Below are positions 52,782 through 62,018 of a DNA stretch of 64,000 nucleotides, one piece after another. The stretch is taken from assembly GCA_964415245.1 (NCBI GenBank), contig CAYQAJ010000001.1:9842-73841 (forward strand). Reading direction: 5' to 3'. The notes beneath the pieces were generated by a model. It was given only the letters and a program-made list of their open reading frames with translations. It had not been told where the DNA came from and ran no database searches. How positions within the stretch are numbered: the first letter of the stretch is position 1; every line of letters begins with the position of its first letter. The position numbers were made by a program, and so were the translations under genes. Source of the DNA: CAYQAJ01 sp964415245. GTDB taxonomy: Bacteria; Planctomycetota; Planctomycetia; Pirellulales; Pirellulaceae.

Positions 52782-53828
52782 TCACGGCACAGGCACGCTG
52801 AGTTTCTCGGCCAATCGCACGAGCTGGCCCCAATTCTCGTCGTCGATCGCGATGCCGCGCGCCTGCCGTTCGGCCAGAGCAGCCCGTTCCGGGTCGCCGG
52901 GGAGCAGAATGCGATTCACCCCGTTGAGTCGCGGGCACGAACGCACATAGTCGACAAGCTGTTGCACTTCGGCGGCGAAATGATCGGCGCCGCCAAACGC
53001 CTCGGGATCCAGCAGCATCATGAACACGCAGTTGCCTTTCTTGGGGTAGGGTACTTCGCGGGCACACAGCCCGCCGGAGAGGGCGCCGGTGAGAACCTCG
53101 ATCATCAGGCCGAGCCCGAAACCCTTGTATGCCTGAGGACCGCCCATCGGCAGGATCGAGCCGGGGGGATCGGCGTAGAGGGCATTGGGATCGGTGGTGG
53201 GGCGGCCGTCGGAGTCGATGATCCAGCCCTCGGGGCATTTTTGACCGGCGATCTTGAGCACGCGCACTTTGCCTTCCGCGGTGGCGCTGGTGCTGAAGTC
53301 GAGCACCAGCGGCTCGTCGTCGTGCGGCACGCCAATAGCCAGCGGATTGGTGCTGAGCCGCGGCGCCTTGCCACCCGGGGGAGCCACGCGCACCGCGGCG
53401 CCGTGTGAGTTGACCATCAGCATCGACACGAAGTTGTCGGCAGCCGCCGCTTCACAGTACTGGCCGAGTCGGCCAATGTGCCCGCAGTGAAGCAGAGTGC
53501 CCACGGCGACGCCCTCGGATTCTGCCATCGTGGTCAATTCGGCGGCGAGCCTTGCGGCTTGCACCTGTCCGAAACCCCAGTTGGCGTCGGCCGCGATGCG
53601 ACTGGCGGAACGCTGGAGGATGGAAAGCTCGGCCTGCGAAACGACCTCGCCGGTCGCCAGCGCCTGCACGTAGAACGGAATCCGCATGACGCCATGCGAC
53701 CCGTAACCGCGCAGGTCGGCGCCAACGAGGCTGGCGGCCACGCAGGCCGCTTCGTCGTCCGTGGCGCCGCCGGCCGCGAGAAGCGCCTTGGCGAACTGTT
53801 CCAATTGATCGGGTGCAATAGTCGGCAT
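52782..53828 (-). CDS. Malate/L-lactate dehydrogenase family oxidoreductase
   Basis: The product is 348 residues of the NAD(P)-dependent Ldh_2 family (YlbC/ComC type), distinct from Rossmann LDHs. Signatures are LRGYGSHGVMRIPFYVQAL with the catalytic-site His, VGTLLHCGHIGRLGQYCEA, VNSHGAAVRVAPPGG, RLSTNPLAIGVPHDDEPLVL, DFSTSATAEGKVRVLKI, GPQAYKGFGLGLMIEVLTGA and PGDPERAALAERQARGI. It reduces or oxidises a 2-oxo/2-hydroxy acid; the substrate cannot be read from sequence. Its stop is 4 bases from the convergent DUF1501 stop, and it sits 36 bases downstream of trmL's end on the same strand. Confidence 0.93.
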   Translation of the reverse strand: MPTIAPDQLEQFAKALLAAGGATDDEAACVAASLVGADLRGYGSHGVMRIPFYVQALATGEVVSQAELSILQRSASRIAADANWGFGQVQAARLAAELTTMAESEGVAVGTLLHCGHIGRLGQYCEAAAADNFVSMLMVNSHGAAVRVAPPGGKAPRLSTNPLAIGVPHDDEPLVLDFSTSATAEGKVRVLKIAGQKCPEGWIIDSDGRPTTDPNALYADPPGSILPMGGPQAYKGFGLGLMIEVLTGALSGGLCAREVPYPKKGNCVFMMLLDPEAFGGADHFAAEVQQLVDYVRSCPRLNGVNRILLPGDPERAALAERQARGIAIDDENWGQLVRLAEKLSVPVP

Positions 53829-53864
53829 AGTCTCGGCTAGTCACTCGTGGTGTTGCGTTTCGGT

Positions 53865-54347
53865 CTACCGTTGCGCCTGCTCGGCCTCCCGCCACTGGCG
53901 GATCGGTTCGAACGCGGCGACCGCTACCGCGCTGGCCAGATTCAAGCTGCGAACCGGCGAGCAGATAGGTATGCGCAGGGCTCGCTCCCGGTTTTCGGCC
54001 AGCAGCGACTCGGGCAGCCCGCGAGTCTCACAGCCAAACACCAGTACGTCGCCCGGGGCATAGCGCACATCGGTGTACAGTCGCTCGGCGGTTTTCGAGT
54101 AATACCAGTACTGGTCTGGGGGCAGCCGTTCGCGGAGCGCATTCCAGTCGTCGACCACCTCCCATTCCAGGTGTTGCCAGTAGTCGAGGCCCGCGCGGCG
54201 AAGCGTCTTCTGGTCGGTGCGAAAGCCCAGAGGGCGGACCAGCCACAGCTTGGCGCCCGTGGCCAGGCACGTGCGCCCCACGTTGCCCGTGTTGGGGGGA
54301 ATCTCGGGCTGGCACAGAACGACGTGCAGTTGCGGCTCGTAGTTCAC
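53865..54347 (-). CDS. trmL: tRNA (cytidine/uridine-34-2'-O)-methyltransferase
   Basis: The product is 160 residues, matching E. coli TrmL (157). It methylates the 2'-OH of the wobble base of certain leucine tRNAs. The SPOUT trefoil-knot motifs are present: HVVLCQPEIPPNTGNVGRTC, LVRPLGFRTDQKTLRRAGLD, GDVLVFGCETRGLPESLL and SPVRSLNLASAVAVAAFE, the knot segments that bind SAM. The GTG at 54347 starts the conserved region; the longer frame adds Arg-rich shadow sequence. Upstream lies an inverted repeat that separates it from the glycosyltransferase gene, so they may not be co-transcribed. Confidence 0.92.
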   Translation of the reverse strand: MNYEPQLHVVLCQPEIPPNTGNVGRTCLATGAKLWLVRPLGFRTDQKTLRRAGLDYWQHLEWEVVDDWNALRERLPPDQYWYYSKTAERLYTDVRYAPGDVLVFGCETRGLPESLLAENRERALRIPICSPVRSLNLASAVAVAAFEPIRQWREAEQAQR

Positions 54348-54397
54348 AAGGCCGAGCGTAGCGGGCAAGTCGGCCGCGTCAAGCGGGCGGAAGCGAC

Positions 54398-54452
54398 GGT
54401 GCCGCGGTCGGGAGACCGCGCCACAACGACGGTCTCCCGACCGTGCCATACG
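54398..54452. repeat. CGGTCGGGAGACCG-type close inverted repeat
   Basis: Left arm GGTGCCGCGGTCGGGAGACC (from 54398) and right arm ACGGTCTCCCGACCGTGCC (from about 54429) are inverted copies, 16 of about 18 bases, about 12 bases apart. The pair has the opposite order to the elements at 13943 and 29464. It would form a strong hairpin between the glycosyltransferase stop and trmL and could terminate transcription. Confidence 0.65.
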
Positions 54453-54459
54453 GTGCGCG

Positions 54460-55470
54460 CTACGCAGCGCTCTGTACGGCCCGCGAATCGGAGTGCCCCG
54501 GCAGCGGCGAGGACGCGTTTCGTGGCGGGGCAAAGGGGAGGCGGCTGGTATCGGCGCGCAGGCGCCGGCTGTCCCAGCCGTAATAAGTCGCCATCGACCA
54601 GAGCATTCCCAGTCGCCGCACTAGCGAACCACCCGAAGCCAGCGCGATTCCCGCGTACTGCCGCAATTGCCGCAGCGTGGGACGGCTGACAGTGCGGAAC
54701 TCGCGGTGGGCGAAGTCGCGCAGCCGTGGGACGTCGTACCCCAGGCGCGTCGTCAGCAGCGCAAAGAGCCGATTGACGGCCAGCTTGCGGCGGTAATCGT
54801 CGAATTTGTCGTAAGGCCGCCCGGTGAATCGATTGCCGCCGTGAACGCGATACCGCACCAGGGGCGACTGGAGCAGGAACTTCCGCCCCCCGGCCAGCGA
54901 CGAGCCGAACACCAGGCAGTCGTCCGCCCGCAGCTTCCAATCGACCAGGTACGGCACGGGGAGAATGCACGACAGCAGGCTGCGGCGCATGGAAAGGCAC
55001 GAGGTGGGCGCCCCGACCCACTCGCGAGCGAACATGGTGAGCACGACGCTGTAGCCCAGATCGACGCAGCGCTGCGGACCGGCCAGGGGCCGAAGCGGCG
55101 ATCCGTCGTACTTGCGATGCGCCACCAGCAGACAATCGCAGTGAGCCGGGTGCTCGTACGCCCGCAGCGCCTGTTCGAGGTATTGCGGTTCGTACAGGTC
55201 GTCGGCGTCGAGAAAGAATACGAGATCGCCGCTGGAAGCGCGGAATCCCTCGTTGAGGCAGGAAACCTGCCCTTCGTTCGTCTTACTGATGAGCACGACG
55301 CGCGAGTCGCCGCCGTAACGCTGCCAGAGCAAATCGAGCGAACCGTCGGTCGAGCCATCGTCGACGACGATGATCTCATCGAACGGCACCGTCTGGTCGA
55401 GCGCGCTGTCGATCGCGGCGACGACGTACGGGGCGTAGTTGTAGTTGTTGACCAGGCAGCTTGTTTTCAT
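54460..55470 (-). CDS. Glycosyltransferase family 2
   Basis: The product is 336 residues. A GT-A domain is clear: KTSCLVNNYNYAPYVVAAID at the N-terminus, EIIVVDDGSTDGSLDLLWQR, LISKTNEGQVSCLNEGFR and the metal-binding DxD in LVFFLDADDLYEPQYLEQAL. The C-terminal third is basic with amphipathic segments (RRKLAVNRLFALLTTRLGYD, LRQYAGIALASGGSLVRRLG), suggesting membrane association. It transfers a sugar from a nucleotide donor to an unknown acceptor, probably in surface polysaccharide synthesis. The ATG at 55470 sets the family N-terminus; no strong ribosome site is seen. No other polysaccharide gene is adjacent. Confidence 0.9.
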   Translation of the reverse strand: MKTSCLVNNYNYAPYVVAAIDSALDQTVPFDEIIVVDDGSTDGSLDLLWQRYGGDSRVVLISKTNEGQVSCLNEGFRASSGDLVFFLDADDLYEPQYLEQALRAYEHPAHCDCLLVAHRKYDGSPLRPLAGPQRCVDLGYSVVLTMFAREWVGAPTSCLSMRRSLLSCILPVPYLVDWKLRADDCLVFGSSLAGGRKFLLQSPLVRYRVHGGNRFTGRPYDKFDDYRRKLAVNRLFALLTTRLGYDVPRLRDFAHREFRTVSRPTLRQLRQYAGIALASGGSLVRRLGMLWSMATYYGWDSRRLRADTSRLPFAPPRNASSPLPGHSDSRAVQSAA

Positions 55471-55800
55471 AGCACGGGTCGGTATCGCGTGGCCGAGCGA
55501 GAGGCGGCGTTCGGCTCCGCATTGCAATCGAAAGTAGCCCTCGCCGGCAGGCGGGGGTTTGCGGACCATTGCGGGATGGTGCTCGACGCTGACCGGCAAA
55601 AGCGGCCATAGGGTACTCAAACTGCGGGAAATGGGTCAACCGCAGAAGACAGCCGAGTTCTCAGGCGATTTGGCAGTTTACGCGACCGCCCATTCGCTGC
55701 TTTGCCAATGAATGCACTTGCCGACAAATTGGGGAAACGGCGCATAGCGAATGACAAATCGTCGCGACGGCACGACGTTGTCCGGCCATTCGCGTCGTGC
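55471..55800. other. 330-base intergenic region, nothing recognised
   Basis: Between the NIF3 gene's 3' end and the glycosyltransferase start, both on the minus strand. Shadow frames run through it. The A/T-richer part near 55680-55760 (CATTCGCTGCTTTGCCAATG) shows no ORF of its own. No hairpin or RNA gene was identified. Confidence 0.4.
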
Positions 55801-56610
55801 TCACATCCATCGCAGCGGGTCGGATTCGCGCTGACTCGCCCACACGGTGAGATCGGGAAACGCGCCGGCGAGCGACGCGGCGAGATGCTCTTGCGCGAAG
55901 CGCTCGCTGGCGTAGTGCCCGGCCAAGAGCAGCGCAATGCCCAACGCCTCTGCGTCGAGGCAGGTGTGAAAGCTCGTCTCGCCCGTGACCAGCGCGTGGC
56001 AACCGGCGTCGTGGGCCGCGCTGACGAACTGCCCCGCGCTGCCGCATGCCACGGCGACGCGCGCGATCGGCCGGTTCGCCGCGCCGACGGCGCGCATGCG
56101 ATCGAGGCCGAGGAACGATTTGAGACGATGCGCCACGTCGGCCAGTGTTGCGCCGTCGGCGAGGTTGCCGACACGGCCGCTCCCGAGCGCAGGCTGGGCT
56201 GGCAACGTCGATCCTTCCGCCAGAAGCGGTACGAGCGGAGCGATTGCCGTCAATCCGATTCCCTCGGCCAGGCGCTGGTTAATTCCCTCCTCGGCGGAGT
56301 CGAATGCCGTGTGAGCGCTGTAAACGGCGACGCCGGCCCCGACCAGCTTCAGCAGCAACTTGCCCGGCGTCGTTTCCGTCGTGAGTCGCGCGAGCGGCTT
56401 GAAGGGAAGGGGATGGTGGGTGACCACCAGGTCGGCGCGCTGGGCGACCGCCTCGTCGGCCGAAGCGGGCGTAATCGTGAGACAGGTCATCGCGCGGGCA
56501 ACCGGCCGCTGGGGGTCGCCGACCAGCAGGCCGACGTTGTCCCACGATTCGGCCAATTCGAGCGGGGCCAGCCGTTGGAGAAACTCGCAAACGGTTTGCA
56601 GTTCGGGCAT
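55801..56610 (-). CDS. NIF3-like dinuclear-metal-centre protein (YbgI/YqfO type)
   Basis: The product is 269 residues. Nif3 family proteins form hexameric rings with a two-metal site in each subunit; GTP cyclohydrolase I-like activity has been suggested for some, but the true role is unclear. Seen here: FLQRLAPLELAESWDNVGLL at the start, RADLVVTHHPLPFKPLARL with the conserved THHP metal motif, YSAHTAFDSAEEGIN (HT-D metal residues), and a C-terminal VACGSAGQFVSAAHDAGCHA with TGETSFHTCLDAEAL and LAGHYASERF (the last H and E). All the expected metal ligands are present. The ATG at 56610 starts at the family boundary. Confidence 0.92.
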   Translation of the reverse strand: MPELQTVCEFLQRLAPLELAESWDNVGLLVGDPQRPVARAMTCLTITPASADEAVAQRADLVVTHHPLPFKPLARLTTETTPGKLLLKLVGAGVAVYSAHTAFDSAEEGINQRLAEGIGLTAIAPLVPLLAEGSTLPAQPALGSGRVGNLADGATLADVAHRLKSFLGLDRMRAVGAANRPIARVAVACGSAGQFVSAAHDAGCHALVTGETSFHTCLDAEALGIALLLAGHYASERFAQEHLAASLAGAFPDLTVWASQRESDPLRWM

Positions 56611-56654
56611 GGTAGAAAACGACGAAGGTCGAAAGACCAATCCCGTTCTAAATC

Positions 56655-56680
56655 ATTGGTCATTGGGATTTGGTCATTGG
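56655..56680. repeat. ATTGGTCATTGGGATTTGGTCATTGG dispersed repeat
   Basis: Two direct GGTCATTGG units joined by GATTT, with GACCAATCCC shortly upstream as a partial inverse. It belongs to the family at 17823-17900. It lies in the 162-base gap between the NIF3 gene and the large exported protein. Confidence 0.6.
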
Positions 56681-56772
56681 GCATGATTCTCCCATCGACG
56701 CGCGATCGCACATGCTTCTGTGGCATCAACCAGTTCGCACTGTACCGCGCCGCCGACAGGTGGCAAGGGCCG

Positions 56773-59406
56773 TTACCGCGTCGCGTCGATGCGGAAGTTG
56801 AGCATACGGGCGCCGCCGATCTCCTCGGCACGCACCCAGAGCGTCTTGCCGATCAGCTCTTCGCCGTTGGGCAGGACGTAGGTCTTGCTGCTGCGGCCGT
56901 GTCCGAGGTTGAGCACTTGCGTGCGCAATCGTCGCCGGTCGTGGGCGAAGAGCAGGCAATTGAAGCTGACGAAATCGTCGGTGTTGTTGATGAGGTGTTG
57001 TTCGACGACGAGCGATCCGTCCTCCGCCAGGTGGCTGTTGAGCTCGACTACGACGTCTCCCAAACCAATCCGCACCGACCGATACACGCTGAACTTATAG
57101 GTGCGATCGGCGGTGATTTCGATGTCGACCCGGATGGGCTGCTCGCCGCTGCTGGCGTCGGCGCGCAAGAGCACTTGAAATGATTCGACGCGCTCTTCGC
57201 CGGCGGCAAGCTTGAAGTGGATATCTTGCGGCTTGATGTCCCACACGACCGGCGCGATCAGGGTCACTTTGCCGCTGACTCCCTGATCGAAATGGTTCTG
57301 GAAGCGGTAGTTGGCGAACTGCTCGCGGCCGAACACGCTGGCCAACTGCCGCGTATCAAAGGCAAAATCCATTCGCCATTGGGCGATGGGCAGATTGACG
57401 CCCGTGAGGAACGTGGGAAGCGTGTCGACATGCACGATCTGCTCGTTGTCCTCGCGCTGCGGGATTGTCTCCCGACCCCACATGTCGACCTGTCGCAGGT
57501 CGTCGCCCAGGTAGAGCTTTTCGGTGGTCGGACTCTCGTTCCAAACCACCATCACGGCTTCGTTGCCGCGGGAGAAGACGTAGTTCTCGCTTCCACCAGG
57601 GAAGGTAATGCTGCCGACGAACTGCGTGCCTGAGAGCATCAGCGCCGCCGTGCGCCAGGGGAGGAGCAGCTCGCCCGGCGTACCGTCGGGGTTCATCAAG
57701 CCGGTTTCCGCATCGAAGGGGTTGGGTACGAACGCCGCGTCGGCGTTTTCGACCTTGGCGGCCATCATCCTCCGCACGAGGTCGGTGGCCCGCGTTTCGA
57801 CGTCATACGTGCTCCGCGGTAGCGGGCGGAGCACGATCCAGCGCTTCACGTTGCCAGTCGGTTGCAAGTGCTTCAGATAGGCTTGCAGCTCGGCCTGCGT
57901 GAACGAAGGATCAACCGTCAGCGAGAGGAATTCCCAGGGGGGACGCTCCGAGTCGGGGATTTCGTGCAGCCAGCGCCATCCGATGCCCAGACGAATCTCT
58001 TGCCCGAACCGCTCCAGGTGTCGTTTGATCTCGCCGATTTTGGCTTGCAGGTTGGGCAGACCGACGTAGCTGGTGTCGTCGTCGCCCCCCAGTTGCCACC
58101 AGCGAACTTTGAGCGAAAGCCGGGTCATCACGGGGTCGATCGCGGGCTGCCACAGCTCGGGCTCGACGAACACTGAAGCGACGGGAGGCCGCTCTTCGTC
58201 GCCGAAGCGCTTGCGCAAGTCCTCCGGGGGCTGATCGAGCATTCCGACCAGCTCGACATTCTGGTTGCTCAGGCGGTCGGCAAACCAGGCCAGTCGGTCC
58301 GCCCAGTCGTGGTCCTCGTCGCTGTACCAAACGGGGAATTTGACCCAGTTGATTCCCACCTGCGTCAGCAAACCAACGAGCGACTTCAGCGGCAGCGGCT
58401 TCTCGCCGTCGGGAAGCGTCCAACCGAACTCCCCTTTCACCGGTCGCGCCTGGGGCCGCAACACGGCCAGCGTCTGGCTGCGCTCCAGCGTTACGTCGCT
58501 GTGACTGCGCATCGTCACCCGCACGCGGTAAAAGCCGACTTGCTGGATCGGCGGACGCCATACGGCCGAACCCTCGTAGTTCGCTTGCGTTTCCGGCACG
58601 TCGGCCTGCGTCGATTCCGCCATGGGATCGCGTGCAGCCGGGTCGCGAATCAAATTGCCTTCGAGACGGGTTTCGTGCGCGGCGAGCACCGTGCCCCGTT
58701 CGTCCATGAGGTCGAAGTGCATGGTGGGATTGCGCTCGCGAATACCCGACACCTGGCAGGTGACCTCGATATTGTTCGCGTCGGTGTAAACGTTGTGCTC
58801 GCTGTTGGCCCGCAGTGTCATGCGGGGGAGCCGGGCGAACACAATGTCGTCGAAAGTCGCGGCGCCGGTCAGGTCGGCGCTATCGGTCGGGTGCAAATGG
58901 ACGCCGATCACCGCCTGGTGCACGTCGGCGTCATCCAGCATCATCGGGCCGAGCCGGTGCTGCTGCCAATGGTTTGCCTCCCGCGAGGGCGAAGTGTAGT
59001 GCGAAGTCAGGGGCTTGCCCTGCTTGTCGAGATAGGTGACCGAGAAAAAGGCCACATCGTGGTCCAGCCCTTTGGTCTTCAAATGGCCGCTGAGCACGTA
59101 GCTGTATAAGGGGCTGACGGGGATCGGTGGGCTGTACAAGGTGGCCGCGCCGCCATCCAATTCGATGCGCAACGCGCGCTTTCCTTCGGGGCGGAGAGGC
59201 GGCGTGTCGTCGACGATCGACACCGATAGATACTGCGGATACCCCAGGCCCACACGCCGCGTCCAGCCGTCTGGCCAGTCGTCGAAGTTGACGTCGGTGT
59301 CCGCCTCGAAGTCGCTATGGAAGATTTCCACGGCCTCCGCGTACGGCGTCTCGATGGGCGCGGCCGGATCGGCGGCTAGAATCAGTAGTGCCAGTAAAGC
59401 ATTCAT
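56773..59406 (-). CDS. Large exported multi-domain protein, unknown function
   Basis: The product is 877 residues with a short signal peptide (MNALLALLILAADPAAPIET). The first ~220 residues read as a carbohydrate-binding-like beta-sandwich (HSDFEADTDVNFDDWPDGWT, LYSPPIPVSPLYSYVLSGHL, DDADVHQAVIGVHLHPTDSA). A second beta domain follows (about 220-350, ending SQTLAVLRPQARPVKG). The segment about 360-560 looks like a TIM-barrel glycosidase relative (LVGLLTQVGINWVKFPVWYS, FADRLSNQNVELVGMLDQPP, WWQLGGDDDTSYVG). The last ~250 residues are beta-rich again. I see no certain catalytic acids, so I do not assign a glycosidase family. It diverges from the gene at 59463 across only 56 bases. Confidence 0.68.
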   Translation of the reverse strand: MNALLALLILAADPAAPIETPYAEAVEIFHSDFEADTDVNFDDWPDGWTRRVGLGYPQYLSVSIVDDTPPLRPEGKRALRIELDGGAATLYSPPIPVSPLYSYVLSGHLKTKGLDHDVAFFSVTYLDKQGKPLTSHYTSPSREANHWQQHRLGPMMLDDADVHQAVIGVHLHPTDSADLTGAATFDDIVFARLPRMTLRANSEHNVYTDANNIEVTCQVSGIRERNPTMHFDLMDERGTVLAAHETRLEGNLIRDPAARDPMAESTQADVPETQANYEGSAVWRPPIQQVGFYRVRVTMRSHSDVTLERSQTLAVLRPQARPVKGEFGWTLPDGEKPLPLKSLVGLLTQVGINWVKFPVWYSDEDHDWADRLAWFADRLSNQNVELVGMLDQPPEDLRKRFGDEERPPVASVFVEPELWQPAIDPVMTRLSLKVRWWQLGGDDDTSYVGLPNLQAKIGEIKRHLERFGQEIRLGIGWRWLHEIPDSERPPWEFLSLTVDPSFTQAELQAYLKHLQPTGNVKRWIVLRPLPRSTYDVETRATDLVRRMMAAKVENADAAFVPNPFDAETGLMNPDGTPGELLLPWRTAALMLSGTQFVGSITFPGGSENYVFSRGNEAVMVVWNESPTTEKLYLGDDLRQVDMWGRETIPQREDNEQIVHVDTLPTFLTGVNLPIAQWRMDFAFDTRQLASVFGREQFANYRFQNHFDQGVSGKVTLIAPVVWDIKPQDIHFKLAAGEERVESFQVLLRADASSGEQPIRVDIEITADRTYKFSVYRSVRIGLGDVVVELNSHLAEDGSLVVEQHLINNTDDFVSFNCLLFAHDRRRLRTQVLNLGHGRSSKTYVLPNGEELIGKTLWVRAEEIGGARMLNFRIDATR

Positions 59407-59462
59407 GCGGGCGTGCCCATCGGCGCACAGTTCGCTCGCGCCACCCAAGTGGGGAACAATAC

Positions 59463-60254
59463 GTGCCCGGACTCAAGGTCGGGATTCAGTTGGCCAGCTT
59501 GCGACTCCCCTTCCAACAAGCCTTGCATACCGCCGCAAGGCTGGGAGCCGGTGCCGTCGAAATCGACGCCCGAGGTTCGATTGCGCCGTCGGAACTCTCC
59601 CGCACGGCCGTGCGGCAACTACGGAAGATGCTGAACGATCTGAATTTGCGGGTTTCGGCGGTCGGCTTTCGCACCCGCCGCGGCTACGACACCCTCGAAG
59701 CGCTCGATGCCCGAGTCGAAGCCACCCGCCAAGCTATGCAAATGGCCTACAGCCTGGGGGCACCGGTGGTTGTGAATCACGTGGGGCGAGTTCCCCCCAA
59801 GCCCGAAGGCGACGCCTGGAACCTGTTGCTGCAAGTGTTGACCGATCTGGGGCGCTTCGGCCAGAAAGTGGGCGCGTCGCTGGCGGCGGAGACGGGCACC
59901 GAGAGCGGCGCGGACCTGTTGCGACTCATTGATGCTCTGCCTCCCGGCTCGCTCACGGTGAACTTGGATCCGGGTAACCTGATTGTGAGCGGTTTCTCAC
60001 CGCAGGAGGCTGCTCAGGTGCTCGGACCCCACGTGACGCACGTTCACGCCAAAGACGGCGTGCCCGACGTAGCGCAGGGGCGCGGCGTGGAGGTGCCGCT
60101 GGGGCGTGGGACGGCTGATTTTCCTCAACTCGTGGCCACCTTGGAACAGCATGGCTACGCTGGCTGGTGGACGATCGAGCGCGAAGCATGCGATGACCCC
60201 GTCGGAGAGATCGCCCAGGCGGTTGTGTATTTGCGGAATCTGTGCGAGTTGTGA
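59463..60254 (+). CDS. Sugar phosphate isomerase/epimerase-like TIM-barrel protein
   Basis: The product is 263 residues of the xylose-isomerase-like barrel: LKVGIQLASLRLPFQQALHT, LGAGAVEIDAR, LRVSAVGFRTRRGYDTLEAL, APVVVNHVGRVPPKPEGDAW, VGASLAAETGTESGADLLRL, LTVNLDPGNLIVSGFSP, VTHVHAKDGVPDVAQGRGVE, VPLGRGTADFPQLVATLEQ and WTIEREACDDPV. The Glu, Asp, His and Glu of these strand ends are the usual metal ligands. It probably isomerises or epimerises a sugar or related acid; the substrate is unknown. The GTG at 59463 has GGGGA 7 bases upstream. It shares a very short divergent promoter region with the large exported gene. Confidence 0.88.
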   Translation: MPGLKVGIQLASLRLPFQQALHTAARLGAGAVEIDARGSIAPSELSRTAVRQLRKMLNDLNLRVSAVGFRTRRGYDTLEALDARVEATRQAMQMAYSLGAPVVVNHVGRVPPKPEGDAWNLLLQVLTDLGRFGQKVGASLAAETGTESGADLLRLIDALPPGSLTVNLDPGNLIVSGFSPQEAAQVLGPHVTHVHAKDGVPDVAQGRGVEVPLGRGTADFPQLVATLEQHGYAGWWTIEREACDDPVGEIAQAVVYLRNLCEL

Positions 60255-60411
60255 CGGGGTATAGTCGCGTAGATCCGGCTATTGCTAACATTTGCGCAAC
60301 GACACTTCATTGAACGGCGCCCGGCGGTTTGCGATAATGCTTGGGTGTCGGCGACGCGAATACGTCGCGCGGCGTACGCCGCCCCGGAAATCGAAAACGA
60401 GGAACAGAGAC

Positions 60412-61050
60412 GTGAAAGTGACGCACCGAATCGCTTGTCTTGCCGCCACCGCGTTGATTGTCTGCTCGCCAAGAGTGTCGCTTGCGGTTTCGCCGGAATC
60501 GCAGCAGGGCGAAGAAGCAAAACAATCGGAAGCGAAAACAGACGACAGCGCGGACGACGCACAGGCGGCTCGATTCGAGCGATTCCGCGAGCAACTCTCG
60601 GGCGTTCGGCTCGTGGGGCAATTCTCGGTCGTCGGGGGGGAAGACCGTCCGCTGGCCAAGGAAGAGTACGTGATCAGCGGTGTTGAGAAAATGAACCGCG
60701 GCGACTACTGGCTTTTCAAGGCCCAGATCAAGTACGGTCGGTACGACCTGACCGTTCCGCTCCCGCTGGAAGTGAAGTGGGCAGGTGATACACCGGTCAT
60801 CACGCTCACCGAAACCAAAATAATCGGGCTGGGGACGTTCAGCGCTCGCGTGGTGATCGACCGCGATCGCTATGCCGGCACGTGGCAGCACGGCGAAGTG
60901 GGAGGGCACCTATTTGGCCGAATCGAAAAGGTTGCGACCGAGAAGCCGGCCGATAGTACCACCGAGGATGCTGCTGAGGATTCCGCCGCGCCGGCGACCG
61001 AAGCGCCCGACAAGGCGACCGGCGAGAAGGCCGCCGCACCAGAGGAGTAG
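60412..61050 (+). CDS. Exported protein, unknown function
   Basis: The product is 212 residues from a GTG at 60412 (GAGGAA 8 bases upstream) with a signal peptide (THRIACLAATALIVCSPRVS). A charged segment (EEAKQSEAKTDDSADDAQAA) leads to a compact beta domain: FREQLSGVRLVGQFSVVGGE, LAKEEYVISGVEKMNRGDYW, LFKAQIKYGRYDLTVPLPLE, VKWAGDTPVITLTETKII and TFSARVVIDRDRYAGTWQHG. The tail is Ala/Glu/Asp-rich and probably disordered. The family was not recognised, though similar proteins occur in planctomycetes. It is 39 bases before the lipoprotein gene and probably co-transcribed with it. Confidence 0.7.
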   Translation: MKVTHRIACLAATALIVCSPRVSLAVSPESQQGEEAKQSEAKTDDSADDAQAARFERFREQLSGVRLVGQFSVVGGEDRPLAKEEYVISGVEKMNRGDYWLFKAQIKYGRYDLTVPLPLEVKWAGDTPVITLTETKIIGLGTFSARVVIDRDRYAGTWQHGEVGGHLFGRIEKVATEKPADSTTEDAAEDSAAPATEAPDKATGEKAAAPEE

Positions 61051-61089
61051 CGGGGATATCACACGGCAAGATTAAAGAGGAGTGTCACG

Positions 61090-61725
61090 ATGAATCCCAA
61101 GCGATGCCTGGCGTTCGCGGCGCTATCGGTCGCCTTGCTGCTCGTCGGAAGCGGTTGTACCGTTCCCGTCTTCGATCATCCGCTGTCGGACGAAACCACG
61201 TCGACCGTCGACGGGCGATTGTTGGGCGCTTGGAAACCGGTGCCCCAGGACGAGACGGAGCATCCGCCCTTTTCGATGCTGCTGGTGGGTCTCGAGCAAG
61301 ATAAGCAGAACACGCTCGAGCTGGCCACGATCGAATTGGACGACGAAAGCCACATCCAGATCAAGCATCTCAAGGCCTATACGGCCGTGTTGGACATGGT
61401 TCACTATGTCAGCATTCGACTCGAGGAAGACGGCGAGGTCCAATACGTCGTAATGATGTATCGACATGGCGACGGGGAAACCGTGCGGGCTTACATGGTC
61501 AAGAACGAGGTCATAGGCGCGGCCATCGAAGCGGGCGAAATCAAGGGACTCGCCCAGCGCGCAAAACGCGCCGTCGGCACTCCGGAGCCGCCGGACGGGC
61601 CACGGTACACGACTTTGAACATCAAGGCGGAGACGGAAGACCTCGTCGCGTTCATCCGCAAGAAGGGGGAGTCGCTGTTCGACCTGGACCACCCCCTGAC
61701 GATGCGCCGCGTGCCATCGCCCTAG
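61090..61725 (+). CDS. Lipoprotein, unknown function
   Basis: The product is 211 residues with a lipobox (LLLVGSGCTVPVF, Cys at about 23). The domain reads GRLLGAWKPVPQDETEHPPF, SMLLVGLEQDKQNTLELATI, VHYVSIRLEEDGEVQYVVMM, YRHGDGETVRAYMVKNEVIG, and ends YTTLNIKAETEDLVAFIRKK with a helix. This is a single beta-sheet domain with a GRLLGAWK opening common in small bacterial envelope lipoproteins. The strong ribosome site AGAGGAG lies 8 bases before the ATG. Following the exported protein at 39 bases suggests a two-gene unit. Function unknown. Confidence 0.75.
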   Translation: MNPKRCLAFAALSVALLLVGSGCTVPVFDHPLSDETTSTVDGRLLGAWKPVPQDETEHPPFSMLLVGLEQDKQNTLELATIELDDESHIQIKHLKAYTAVLDMVHYVSIRLEEDGEVQYVVMMYRHGDGETVRAYMVKNEVIGAAIEAGEIKGLAQRAKRAVGTPEPPDGPRYTTLNIKAETEDLVAFIRKKGESLFDLDHPLTMRRVPSP

Positions 61726-62018
61726 CCACGACTCCCCAGGCCCGGACGCTGGGCAAATCACGGCATCTGCCGCTCCTTCCCCGCTAGCATGTCTAGATGC
61801 GGCGTCTTGCCGCATCGGCCTCGCATTGACAGTGCCGAGCCGTGCGCGCATAATCCGCCGCCTTTTCTTCGACTCGGGCCTTCGCCCACCCCGTCTTCGA
61901 CGAGCTGTTTGCCGCTCTTGAAGCCACTACTGCGCGGCTGCGTGCCGGTGCATTGCCATCCGCCATTGCTGGCGGCGCCGTGGCCGGCCTGACACCGCAC
62001 GCGTGAGGTCTTTGCATC

